Assembly (NCBI RefSeq): GCF_004341385.1
Contig: NZ_SLXE01000058.1
Location: 1-5,370, forward strand
Reading direction: 5' to 3'
Origin: Uruburuella suis
GTDB lineage: Bacteria > Pseudomonadota > Gammaproteobacteria > Burkholderiales > Neisseriaceae
Length of the DNA: 5,370 bases
The position numbers and the translations under genes were made by a program. This document shows, one piece after another, positions 1 to 4,911 of the stretch (the stretch's first letter is position 1; each line of letters starts with the position of its first letter). The notes below the pieces were generated by a model. The model made no database searches. It saw only the letters and a list, made by a program, of their open reading frames with translations, and was not told the origin of the DNA.

Positions 1-3
1 CTC

Positions 4-85
4 GAATCCGACACTTGTTCGCAGAACAAGGCACGCACATCGCTTTGGCCGTTGGCCAAACGTCGGATTCAAGAATCCGACCTAC
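4..85 (-). repeat. GTAG-headed palindrome (REP-like) with upstream partner arm
   Basis: On the minus strand, 62-85 reads GTAGGT followed by a perfect palindrome: GTCGGATTC (62-70), two bases, GAATCCGAC (73-81). A third copy of the arm, GAATCCGAC, lies at 4-12, so 62-70 can pair either with 73-81 or with 4-12. The window probably starts inside a second palindrome whose left arm is cut off. A GTAG tetranucleotide next to an imperfect palindrome is the known layout of REP elements mobilised by RAYT transposases. Membership of that class is inferred. Confidence 0.6.
14..60. repeat. Two perfect 7-bp hairpins with 3-nt loops
   Basis: CTTGTTC (14-20) pairs with GAACAAG (24-30) across the loop GCA. 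TTTGGCC (44-50) pairs with GGCCAAA (54-60) across the loop GTT. Both lie between the complementary arms at 4-12 and 62-70, so the single strand could fold as a closed stem with two side hairpins. No T-run follows either hairpin, so they do not look like terminators. Confidence 0.55.
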
Positions 86-125
86 GCGGATGATGTTGCC
101 GAACTGCTTTTATTTTGTAAGGTTA

Positions 126-173
126 TTTTTTTAGAATTGGTATTAGCTTACTTTTTTGAATTGGTATTATTGA
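126..173. repeat. AT-rich direct repeat, two copies, 24-base period
   Basis: GAATTGGTATTA occurs at 134-145 and 158-169, each preceded by a run of T. The spacing of 24 bases is a little over two helical turns. No gene adjoins it in a position that would make it a clear operator, because the nearest gene (373-867) reads towards it. It may be a duplicated fragment or a binding-site pair for a gene outside the window. Confidence 0.5.
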
Positions 174-253
174 ACAGCAAGCGTTATAAAAAAGTGATGA
201 TAAAGTATTTTATTTTAAAGGGGATTTATTATTTTCAGAACTTCGTAAGATAA

Positions 254-295
254 GCAAAGCGCTGCTTTGCACTAGGCACCCGCCTGCGCGGGTGC
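254..295 (-). terminator. Paired hairpins, possible 3' end of membrane protein gene
   Basis: GCAAAGC (254-260) pairs with GCTTTGC (264-270) across 3 bases, and GCACCCGC (276-283) pairs with GCGGGTGC (288-295) across 4 bases. Both stems are perfect. They lie about 75-120 bases past the stop codon of the minus-strand gene at 373-867. On that strand the second stem reached is followed by TTATCTT, only a weak T-run, so termination is plausible but not shown. Confidence 0.4.
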
Positions 296-372
296 GACAG
301 ATATCTGATTTTACAAAGGTTTCGGCCTGTTTGATATTGGAAAGGCTGCACGATTTGCCGCTTTGCGCCGGA

Positions 373-867
373 TTATGATGAAGTTTCTGCGCCCGATGCC
401 TGCTTGTGCAGCCGATACCAACCGACAAGTCGCCACACACACAAAAGCGCCACCCACGGCTGGCACAACGCCACCAACAGATAGCGGATATTGTCGGCCG
501 ACACCGTGAGCCTGCCGCCGGCCAAATCCAGCAGCGCCCAGCCCCATTCCCATAGCGATGGCACCGCAAACGCCAGCACCGCCAGCAGCCCCAAAGTGCG
601 CAACACGCCGATGGGTAGAATCTGCCGCTGCAACACCGTGCGGTTGAGCTGGAGCAACACCAGCAAGCCAAAGCCGATGATTAAAATCATGCCGCCGTTT
701 GCCAGCACCTGCAAGCCGCTGAAGGCAATATCGGGCGACACGGGCAGGCCGTCTTTGGGCAGCGGCTCGCGGCTCAGATTAAAGCTCTGAATCACATTGA
801 GCGCAAAGCCATACACCATATCGGCCAAAATCAGCCACACCGGCAGCGAAGTGAGCAATCGTTTCAT
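373..867 (-). CDS. Unrecognised four-helix membrane protein, 164 aa
   Basis: I do not recognise this protein. It starts MKRLLTSLPVWLILADMVYG and shows four likely membrane segments: about residues 8-26, 50-72, 86-112 and 129-150. A polar loop of about 20 residues follows the first helix, and there is a short basic, then Ser/Thr-rich, C-terminus. A signal peptide is less likely than a first anchor helix, since no clear cleavage site follows. The frame is open to 936, but the Met at 867 is preferred because it begins the usual Lys-Arg plus hydrophobic N-terminus; GTTAAG just before it is a poor ribosome site. Size and topology resemble small DUF2975-type membrane proteins, but I see no diagnostic motif. 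The gene is isolated: 481 bases from parA upstream, with no partner downstream. Base composition matches the neighbours, so it does not look recently acquired. Confidence 0.72.
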   Translation of the reverse strand: MKRLLTSLPVWLILADMVYGFALNVIQSFNLSREPLPKDGLPVSPDIAFSGLQVLANGGMILIIGFGLLVLLQLNRTVLQRQILPIGVLRTLGLLAVLAFAVPSLWEWGWALLDLAGGRLTVSADNIRYLLVALCQPWVALLCVWRLVGWYRLHKQASGAETSS

Positions 868-947
868 CTTAACGGGTTTAACGCAAAAGCACATAGTGTA
901 ATCATTTAGCGCCGCTTTGAACAGCACAGGCATCACCCGCCGCCGGC

Positions 948-1036
948 GTAGGTACGATTAGCGCAGCGTAATCGTACGTATGAAACCCGCCACACACCCA
1001 AAACCAAACAGGCCGTCTGAACATCAAAATTTCAGC
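948..1036 (+). repeat. REP-like unit A
   Basis: It begins GTAGGT and continues into a perfect 9-bp stem, GTACGATTA (952-960) with TAATCGTAC (969-977), around the loop GCGCAGCG. A conserved tail rich in CCACACACCCAAAACC leads into AGGCCGTCTGAA at 1010-1021, an exact AG-type uptake sequence. The expected second DUS arm is degenerate (TTTCAGCTGA), so this copy lacks the terminator-like hairpin of units B and C. Confidence 0.75.
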
Positions 1037-1039
1037 TGA

Positions 1040-1135
1040 GTAGGTACGATTAGCGCAGCGTAATCGTACGCATGAAACCCGCCACACACCCAAAACCAAA
1101 ACAAACCGTCTGAACAGCCAAGTTTCAGACGGCCT
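1040..1135 (+). repeat. REP-like unit B with DUS-pair tail
   Basis: It has the same GTAGGT head and stem (1044-1052 with 1061-1069, loop GCGCAGCG). The tail ends in a 9-bp hairpin, CCGTCTGAA (1106-1114) with TTCAGACGG (1124-1132). The right arm extends to an exact AG-type uptake sequence on the minus strand (1124-1135). Compared with unit C it has about three substitutions and one single-base indel over 96 bases, which implies recent duplication or ongoing homogenisation. Confidence 0.8.
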
Positions 1136-1186
1136 GTACGGTTTTCAATCAACTTAAAGCCGATATCGTGCCTGATGTGCACAATG

Positions 1187-1229
1187 CATGCGTACGATTA
1201 CGCCGCCTTTGGGCGGCGTGCGTACCTAC
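1187..1229 (-). repeat. Inverted, hybrid REP-like unit D
   Basis: On the minus strand it reads GTAGGTACG, then a different hairpin, then TAATCGTACGCATG, which matches the right half of units B and C. The central stem is CGCCGCC (1201-1207) with GGCGGCG (1212-1218), loop TTTG. Head and tail are conserved while the hairpin differs. Its GTAG head faces that of unit C across 8 bases, an arrangement seen in paired REPs (BIMEs). Confidence 0.65.
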
Positions 1230-1237
1230 GGCGCTGA

Positions 1238-1332
1238 GTAGGTACGATTAGCGCAGCGTAATCGTACGCATGAAACTCGCCCCACACCCAAAACCAAACA
1301 AACCGTCTGAACACCCAAGTTTCAGACGGCCT
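1238..1332 (+). repeat. REP-like unit C, abutting the parA 3' end
   Basis: Same GTAGGT head and stem (1242-1250 with 1259-1267). Its DUS-pair tail (1303-1332) is also the hairpin just past the parA stop codon, so the repeat appears to supply the parA terminator. With unit B it shares the bases GCTGA immediately before the head, suggesting the duplicated block is slightly longer than the unit given here. Confidence 0.75.
1303..1329 (-). terminator. DUS-pair terminator of parA
   Basis: The stem is CCGTCTGAA (1303-1311) with TTCAGACGG (1321-1329), 9 bp around a 9-base loop. On the minus strand the first arm is an exact AGGCCGTCTGAA (1321-1332), and the second arm is followed by a T-rich stretch (TTTGTTTGG). 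It starts about 20 bases after the parA stop. Inverted uptake-sequence pairs used as intrinsic terminators are well known in Neisseria. Confidence 0.75.
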
Positions 1333-1348
1333 TTTCAGCAGCAATGGC

Positions 1349-2116
1349 TCAAGCCATGCGCGCCAACAATTCATCTGCCAGCGCCAGATAAGCCAGCGTG
1401 CCTTTGGCTTTGGCATCATAGGCCAGCGCGGGCAGGCCGTGGCTGGGCGCTTCGGCCAAGCGCACGTTGCGCGGGATGGTGGTGGTGAAAAGCTGGCGGC
1501 CGAAATGGCTTTGCAGCTGCTCGCTCACTTCTTGCGACAAGCGGCTTTGGCTGTTGTAGAGCGTGCGCACGATGCCGATGATGTCGAGCCGCGGGTTGAT
1601 TGCCTGGCGGATTTTGCGCACCGTGGCCACCAAATCGGAAATGCCTTCCAGCGCATAATATTCGCACACCATCGGCACCAACACGCCCTCAGCCGCCACC
1701 AAGCCGTTGAGCGTGAGCAGGGTGAGTGTGGGCGGGCAATCGAGCAGGATAAAATCATAATCGTCAAGCACATCGGCCAGCGCGTTTTTCAGGCGCATTT
1801 CGCGGGCAATTTCCTGCACCAGCTCGATTTCCGCGCCGGCCAGCGCCCGATTGGCGGCCAACACATCATATTGCCCCGCTTCGCTGCGGCTGATTGCTTC
1901 GCGCACATCGGCCTCGCCCAGCAGCACTTGATACACGCCGCTGTGGATGCTGCCTTTATTGATGCCGCTGCCGGTGGTGGCGTTGCCCTGCGGATCGAGA
2001 TCGACAATCAACACCCGCTGCCCTTTGCTCGCCAACGAGGCGGCCAGGTTCACCACGGTGGTGGTTTTGCCCACGCCGCCTTTTTGATTGGCCACTGCTA
2101 TGATTTTGGCGCTCAT
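1349..2116 (-). CDS. parA: ParA/Soj family chromosome partitioning ATPase
   Basis: A 255-residue cytoplasmic ParA-type ATPase of the deviant Walker (MinD/ParA) superfamily. Family members bind DNA non-specifically as ATP dimers and, with ParB bound at parS, drive segregation of the chromosome origin. The deviant Walker A is KGGVGKTT (12-19) with signature Lys12 and catalytic-site Lys17. The A' motif is DLDPQGN (39-45) and Walker B is FILLDCPP (122-129). Length and lack of an N-terminal helix-turn-helix fit chromosomal Soj proteins rather than large plasmid ParA. The start at 2116 is supported by AGAAAGG seven bases upstream. The gene lies 13 bases after rsmG and probably shares its transcript. 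In many bacteria the order is rsmG-parA-parB, but here parA is followed by a DUS hairpin and repeats, with no parB in the window. Confidence 0.95.
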   Translation of the reverse strand: MSAKIIAVANQKGGVGKTTTVVNLAASLASKGQRVLIVDLDPQGNATTGSGINKGSIHSGVYQVLLGEADVREAISRSEAGQYDVLAANRALAGAEIELVQEIAREMRLKNALADVLDDYDFILLDCPPTLTLLTLNGLVAAEGVLVPMVCEYYALEGISDLVATVRKIRQAINPRLDIIGIVRTLYNSQSRLSQEVSEQLQSHFGRQLFTTTIPRNVRLAEAPSHGLPALAYDAKAKGTLAYLALADELLARMA

Positions 2117-2123
2117 CTTTCAG

Positions 2124-2130
2124 CCTTTCT
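2124..2130 (-). promoter_or_regulatory. parA ribosome binding site
   Basis: On the minus strand AGAAAGG lies seven bases before the parA ATG. It sits in the 13-base gap after rsmG and touches the rsmG TAA stop at 2130-2132. This fixes the parA start and is compatible with translational coupling. Confidence 0.65.
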
Positions 2131-2759
2131 TATGCCTGCTTCGGGCGCATCAGCACCATGTGGCGCTCGGCATGCAGCATGGGCACATCGATTTTATCCA
2201 CTTTGAGCACTTCGATGCCGGAGGGCACATGCTCGAGCTCTTCATAGGGATACACGCCTTTCATGGCCGCCCAATAGCCGTTTTCGTTGAGCAGATGCTT
2301 GGTGAGCGCAATAAAATCGCCCAATTCGGCAAATGCGCGACTGGTGACCACATCCACTTTTTTATCGTGCATGGCTTCCACGCGGCCGCTGGCCACGGTG
2401 ACATTATTCAAGCCCAATTCAATCACGGCCTGCTGCAAAAACGTGGTTTTTTTGGTGTTGGAATCCAGAAGCGTAATCTGCAAATCGGGGCGGCAAATGG
2501 CGGTGGGAATGCCGGGCATGCCGCCGCCCGAGCCCACATCCATCAGCGTTTGGGCATTTTCGATATAAGGCAGCAGGGTGAGGCTGTCGAGCACATGGTG
2601 GCTGATCATGGTGGCTTCATCGCGCAGCGCGGTGAGGTTGTAAGTGCTGTTCCATTTTTTCAAAAGCGCCACGTATTCCAGCAGCAGCAATTGCTGGGCG
2701 GTGCTGAGGCTCAGCCCCAGCACTTGCAGGCCTTGTTGTAATTGTTGTTTATGATTCAT
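2130..2759 (-). CDS. rsmG: 16S rRNA (guanine-527-N7) methyltransferase RsmG (GidB)
   Basis: A 209-residue cytoplasmic methyltransferase that uses S-adenosylmethionine to methylate N7 of G527 in the 530 loop of 16S rRNA. In other bacteria its loss gives low-level streptomycin resistance. The length is typical. Visible family motifs are KWNSTYNLTA (35-44), HHVLDSL (54-60), the SAM-binding glycine loop DVGSGGGMPGIP (74-85), LLDSNTKKTTFL (97-108) and TSRAFA (139-144), which contains the conserved arginine. All key positions appear intact. The start is set by AAGGA six bases before the ATG. It heads the rsmG-parA pair and is separated from the upstream glycosyltransferase by 297 bases, so it probably has its own promoter there, although I cannot point to convincing boxes. 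Confidence 0.97.
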   Translation of the reverse strand: MNHKQQLQQGLQVLGLSLSTAQQLLLLEYVALLKKWNSTYNLTALRDEATMISHHVLDSLTLLPYIENAQTLMDVGSGGGMPGIPTAICRPDLQITLLDSNTKKTTFLQQAVIELGLNNVTVASGRVEAMHDKKVDVVTSRAFAELGDFIALTKHLLNENGYWAAMKGVYPYEELEHVPSGIEVLKVDKIDVPMLHAERHMVLMRPKQA

Positions 2760-2765
2760 TTTTTA

Positions 2766-2770
2766 TCCTT
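2766..2770 (-). promoter_or_regulatory. rsmG ribosome binding site
   Basis: AAGGA on the minus strand, six bases from the ATG at 2757-2759, is a strong Shine-Dalgarno match and supports the chosen start. Confidence 0.75.
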
Positions 2771-2807
2771 GTACCCGCTCAAAAATAACCTTACTGCGTT
2801 GCCCTGC

Positions 2808-2889
2808 CTCGCCGGCTTACTTTTTTGGATGGGTAACCAAAGCAACTTAACGCGCGGGCTCGCCAGCTTATCTTTTTTTGGATGGGGTA
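2808..2889 (-). repeat. Imperfect direct repeat in the rsmG leader
   Basis: Two copies, at 2808-2835 and 2859-2889, share the layout CTCGCC-RGCTTA, a T-run and GGATGGG-GTA on the plus strand. A shorter related copy lies at 4949-4967 (AGCTTATTTTTGGATGGGT). On the minus strand each reads as CCCATCC followed by an A-run. The pair lies 49-130 bases upstream of the rsmG start and therefore within or near its promoter and leader. No function can be read from the sequence. Confidence 0.55.
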
Positions 2890-2952
2890 TGATTTTCGGG
2901 TTCGGGCATAATGTTAGCCGAAAACGCACGGTTATGGTGTGAATTGTTTGCA

Positions 2953-2964
2953 AGGCCGTCTGAA
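2953..2964 (+). other. DNA uptake sequence, AG type, single
   Basis: Exact AGGCCGTCTGAA without a nearby inverted partner, located between the glycosyltransferase 3' end and rsmG. In Neisseria this 12-mer is bound by the pilin ComP and promotes uptake of related DNA. Confidence 0.85.
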
Positions 2965-2971
2965 AGCGATT

Positions 2972-2998
2972 CATACAATATGCCTCAGAGGCTGTATG
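2972..2998 (-). other. Bulged hairpin downstream of the glycosyltransferase gene
   Basis: CATACA (2972-2977) pairs with TGTATG (2993-2998), and GCCTC (2982-2986) with GAGGC (2988-2992), leaving a four-base bulge on one side and a one-base inner loop. It lies about 60 bases past the glycosyltransferase stop. No T-run follows on the minus strand, so it is at best a weak or factor-dependent transcript end. Confidence 0.3.
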
Positions 2999-3042
2999 CC
3001 ATTCATCTGCGCGTAAGATATTGTGCCAACCGTGTGCCTGAT

Positions 3043-3059
3043 ATTGTGAACAGACCCTA
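3043..3059 (-). repeat. Left arm of 17-base inverted repeat, overlapping a stop codon
   Basis: On the minus strand it reads TAGGGTCTGTTCACAAT. The exact sequence recurs on the plus strand at 5277-5293. The leading TAG is the stop codon of the glycosyltransferase gene (3057-3059). Similarity ends beyond both sides of the 17 bases. This may be the edge of a dispersed repeat or insertion element that supplied the stop codon. Confidence 0.6.
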
Positions 3060-4697
3060 ATCTGCCCGCCGCAACAGCGCAAAACCTTCTTCCTTATTGC
3101 GCGGCCGCGCGCCCTGCCACACAGCTTGCCAGCCTGCCGGTGCGGCACTTTCGCGCGGCATCTGCACCAGGCGGTAGGCGCAGCCGGCATCATCCGTTTT
3201 CAAATCAAGCGGGCTGTATTGCGCCCAAGCCAGGCGGGCGGTATGGGCCTGCGCGGCCACGCTGATGCAGGCGCTGCCGTTGCGCACCTCGGCGGGCAGC
3301 GCGGCATCCATTTGCGCCACCACCGGGCGGTAGCTTTTGGCCGCATCCAGCCACGGCAGAAACAGCGTCATCAACAGCGCCCACACCAGCGTCATGCCGG
3401 CGGCCCAATTGGTTACCGCCTGGCGGCCGCGGATATGTTTGCGGGTAATCGCCCACAGCCACACCGGCGTAAACGAGAGCGCCACCACCATGGGCATAAT
3501 GCTGATGTCGGGCGTGTAATAAGGGCTGAAATAGGCGCTGCGCTCGGCGAGTTTGGCCGGCCAGCCATAGTTCATCGCAAAAAAGCCCAGCCACAAAAAC
3601 ACCGCCAGCAGGCCGAAAGTCATAATGCCGAACCAATTGATAAAAGCCGCCGCACCGCGCCGCAAGCCATCGAGCCGCGCCGCGCCAAGCAGAGCCAGCG
3701 GCGGCAGCAGCCACAGCAGATTATTTTGATAGCGGCTGGAGCTGGCCGCCAACAGCAAAAAAGCCACCGCCAGCCAAGAAAGCGCCAACACGCCCCAGCG
3801 CTCTTGATGAAGCTTGATGCGGCTGGCCGTCCACAAAGCCAGCGCCCACGCAGGAAAGGCAAACCAGAATAGATTTTTCAAATAATAAGGCAATGAAAAG
3901 GCCGTCTGAAAAGAAGCGCTGCCGCCGAAATCGCCAAAAAGATGATATTGCCACCACACAAAAAAAGCCGCCGCATCCGTGTGATACAGCGCAAACGGAT
4001 ACACACTCATCAAGGGCAGCGCCACAGCAAAAGCGCCGATCAGCGTGATGTAATAGCGCTTGATGCGCCATTGCCGGCTCAGCGGCAGGCTAAGCGCCAT
4101 CAGCATAAAAGCCGCCGCCAGCAACCACCCGGCCGAGAGCGAAAGCAGCGCCCAGCCCGCGCCCAGCAGCAAAGCGGCCATAATCACGCGGGTTTGCACC
4201 AATGAAAAACCATACAAACACATGCCCAAAGCGGCAAACACCACCGACATGCCGCCGAGAAAATGCCCGCTCATCATCAAGCCGGCGCAGCCGATTAAAA
4301 TCAACACCACGCTGCGCCCTTGATGGCGGCCTAAGAAACGATAGCCCGCCATGCCGCAGCCGGTGAGGCCGATGGCGGTAAACAACACCGTGGCAAAACG
4401 GCTGGCCGAATAAACATCGGCCGCCCAAGGCGACAAGGCCGTCTGAAAAAAAGCCGCCACCCACACATACACCGGCGACACGTCAAAATAAGGCTCGCCC
4501 AGCACCGCCGGCATCCAGGCATTGCCGCCGCGAATAAAATTTTCCACCGCCGCATACACCTGCGGCTCGGCCGGATTCCACAAATCATGCGAAAACACAC
4601 CCGGCCACAGCCAGGCAAACACCAGCAACAGCAGCAACCAAGGATGTTCGCGGGCTTGGACGGGCGCACGGGATTCAGGCGGGGTATAGGTGAGCAT
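3057..4697 (-). CDS. GT39 (ArnT/PMT-like) membrane glycosyltransferase, 546 aa
   Basis: A polytopic inner-membrane protein of the GT-C fold, most like the ArnT/PMT (GT39) family. Such enzymes move a sugar from a polyprenyl-phosphate carrier onto an acceptor on the periplasmic side, for example lipid A or a protein. The donor and acceptor here are unknown. After the first helix (about 19-34) comes the expected first loop, DLWNPAEPQVY (38-48), then DVSPVYVW (72-79) where KPPLYYW-like sequence is usual; many hydrophobic segments follow, with a soluble C-terminal part of roughly 100 residues. The acidic pair normally seen in the first loop is reduced to one Glu, and the Lys of the KPP motif is absent. 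Start: the frame opens at 4742, with GAAAG upstream, but I prefer 4697 because MLTYTPPESR matches my memory of Neisseria homologues. It has no clear ribosome site, so this is uncertain. Two uptake sequences lie inside the gene. Confidence 0.87.
   Translation of the reverse strand: MLTYTPPESRAPVQAREHPWLLLLLVFAWLWPGVFSHDLWNPAEPQVYAAVENFIRGGNAWMPAVLGEPYFDVSPVYVWVAAFFQTALSPWAADVYSASRFATVLFTAIGLTGCGMAGYRFLGRHQGRSVVLILIGCAGLMMSGHFLGGMSVVFAALGMCLYGFSLVQTRVIMAALLLGAGWALLSLSAGWLLAAAFMLMALSLPLSRQWRIKRYYITLIGAFAVALPLMSVYPFALYHTDAAAFFVWWQYHLFGDFGGSASFQTAFSLPYYLKNLFWFAFPAWALALWTASRIKLHQERWGVLALSWLAVAFLLLAASSSRYQNNLLWLLPPLALLGAARLDGLRRGAAAFINWFGIMTFGLLAVFLWLGFFAMNYGWPAKLAERSAYFSPYYTPDISIMPMVVALSFTPVWLWAITRKHIRGRQAVTNWAAGMTLVWALLMTLFLPWLDAAKSYRPVVAQMDAALPAEVRNGSACISVAAQAHTARLAWAQYSPLDLKTDDAGCAYRLVQMPRESAAPAGWQAVWQGARPRNKEEGFALLRRAD
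3899..3910 (+). other. DNA uptake sequence inside the glycosyltransferase gene
   Basis: Exact AGGCCGTCTGAA. Read on the coding (minus) strand in frame, it encodes Phe-Gln-Thr-Ala at residues 263-266 of the glycosyltransferase. Confidence 0.9.
4436..4447 (+). other. Second DNA uptake sequence inside the glycosyltransferase gene
   Basis: Exact AGGCCGTCTGAA in the same reading phase as the copy at 3899-3910. It also encodes Phe-Gln-Thr-Ala, here at residues 84-87, just after the second conserved loop motif. Confidence 0.9.
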
Positions 4698-4760
4698 GAG
4701 GGGCGATATGTTGATAAAGAGTATCAAGTTTAACAAATTCATGCGGCTTTCGGGCGGATT

Positions 4761-4770
4761 TTCAGACGGC
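4761..4770 (-). other. DNA uptake sequence core upstream of the glycosyltransferase
   Basis: TTCAGACGGC, the 10-base core in minus orientation. The two extension bases are CG rather than AG or AT, so it should be a weaker uptake signal. It lies 19-28 bases before the 4742 start option. Confidence 0.75.
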
Positions 4771-4816
4771 CGCCGTTACATGCAAATGAATCAAAAAGCA
4801 AGCGCAGCCATGATTA

Positions 4817-4878
4817 GCTTTGTTAAAACAAAGCGTCATCGTGCGCCTGGCGCGCGCGCATGGCGCGCGCACATGACG
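4817..4878. other. Two adjacent strong hairpins, candidate non-coding RNA body
   Basis: GCTTTGTT (4817-4824) pairs with AACAAAGC (4827-4834) around two bases. Directly after it, CGTCAT-C-GTGCGC (4834-4846) pairs with GCGCAC-ATGACG (4867-4878) with a single bulged C, enclosing a CG-alternating core. The terminator at 4884-4911 follows five bases later. Read on the plus strand, this is a structured stretch ending at an intrinsic terminator, as in many small RNAs. I see no good promoter, so this is only a candidate. Confidence 0.35.
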
Positions 4879-4883
4879 AAAAG

Positions 4884-4911
4884 ATGCCGTCTGAAACCTT
4901 TCAGACGGCAT
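4884..4911 (+). terminator. AT-DUS inverted-pair terminator
   Basis: A perfect 13-bp stem, ATGCCGTCTGAAA (4884-4896) with its complement (4899-4911), around two bases. AAAAG precedes it and TATTTTATTTTT follows on the plus strand, so it should terminate plus-strand transcription well. Both arms are exact AT-type uptake sequences, unlike the AG type elsewhere in the window. No plus-strand gene ends here. On the minus strand only CTTTTC follows, but it could shield the glycosyltransferase from upstream transcription. Confidence 0.8.

Larger units (their letters stand above)
1..372. other. Gene-free, hairpin-rich left flank
   Basis: I find no credible gene here. Open frames on either strand are low-complexity or antisense to the 373-867 gene. 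The stretch has three parts: palindromes and short-loop hairpins at 4-85, an AT-rich section at about 105-240 with a 24-base-period direct repeat, and two adjacent hairpins at 254-295. The last part lies just downstream of the minus-strand membrane protein gene and may serve as its 3' end. Each part has its own entry. Confidence 0.7.
868..1348. other. 481-base intergenic stretch, mostly REP-like units
   Basis: No gene is supported here. Short minus-strand frames at 902-1099 and 1198-1419 translate the repeats themselves and give the same peptide fragments twice, so they are artefacts. The stretch contains three direct copies of a roughly 95-base unit (948, 1040, 1238), one inverted hybrid copy (1187-1229), and DUS-pair hairpins at 1106-1132 and 1303-1329. 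The remainder, 868-947 and 1136-1186, shows nothing I can name. No strong promoter for the 373-867 gene is evident. Confidence 0.7.

Noticed and set aside
4..295. CRISPR array or integron attC sites suggested by the series of hairpins
   Set aside because: There is no regular repeat-spacer periodicity, the hairpins differ in sequence, and no integron core-site motif or integrase is present.
890..925. Promoter for the membrane protein gene (TTCAAA and TACACT on the minus strand)
   Set aside because: The spacing of 15 bases is short and the -10 match is poor, so I do not list it as a feature.
902..1099. Small minus-strand frames at 902-1099 and 1198-1419 sharing nearly identical peptides
   Set aside because: The shared peptides are translations of the repeated REP-like units, not related genes.
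1439..2206. Long plus-strand open frame of 255 codons opposite parA
   Set aside because: It is antisense to a parA gene with all Walker motifs intact. Its His/Ala/Arg-rich translation is typical of a GC-rich shadow frame and contains no domain.
2791..2815. Possible Correia remnant (GCGTTGCCCTGCCTCGCC resembles an internal Correia stretch)
   Set aside because: The resemblance is short and from memory, and no TATAGTG-type ends flank it.
2756..3193. Minus-strand frame of 145 codons spanning the glycosyltransferase end and the rsmG leader
   Set aside because: It runs out of frame through the glycosyltransferase 3' end, a DUS and the leader repeats. It has no ribosome site and no coherent protein character.
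3126..3872. Long plus-strand open frame of 248 codons opposite the glycosyltransferase
   Set aside because: It is antisense to a clear membrane protein and its translation is a low-complexity Arg/Gln/His-rich string with no recognisable motif.
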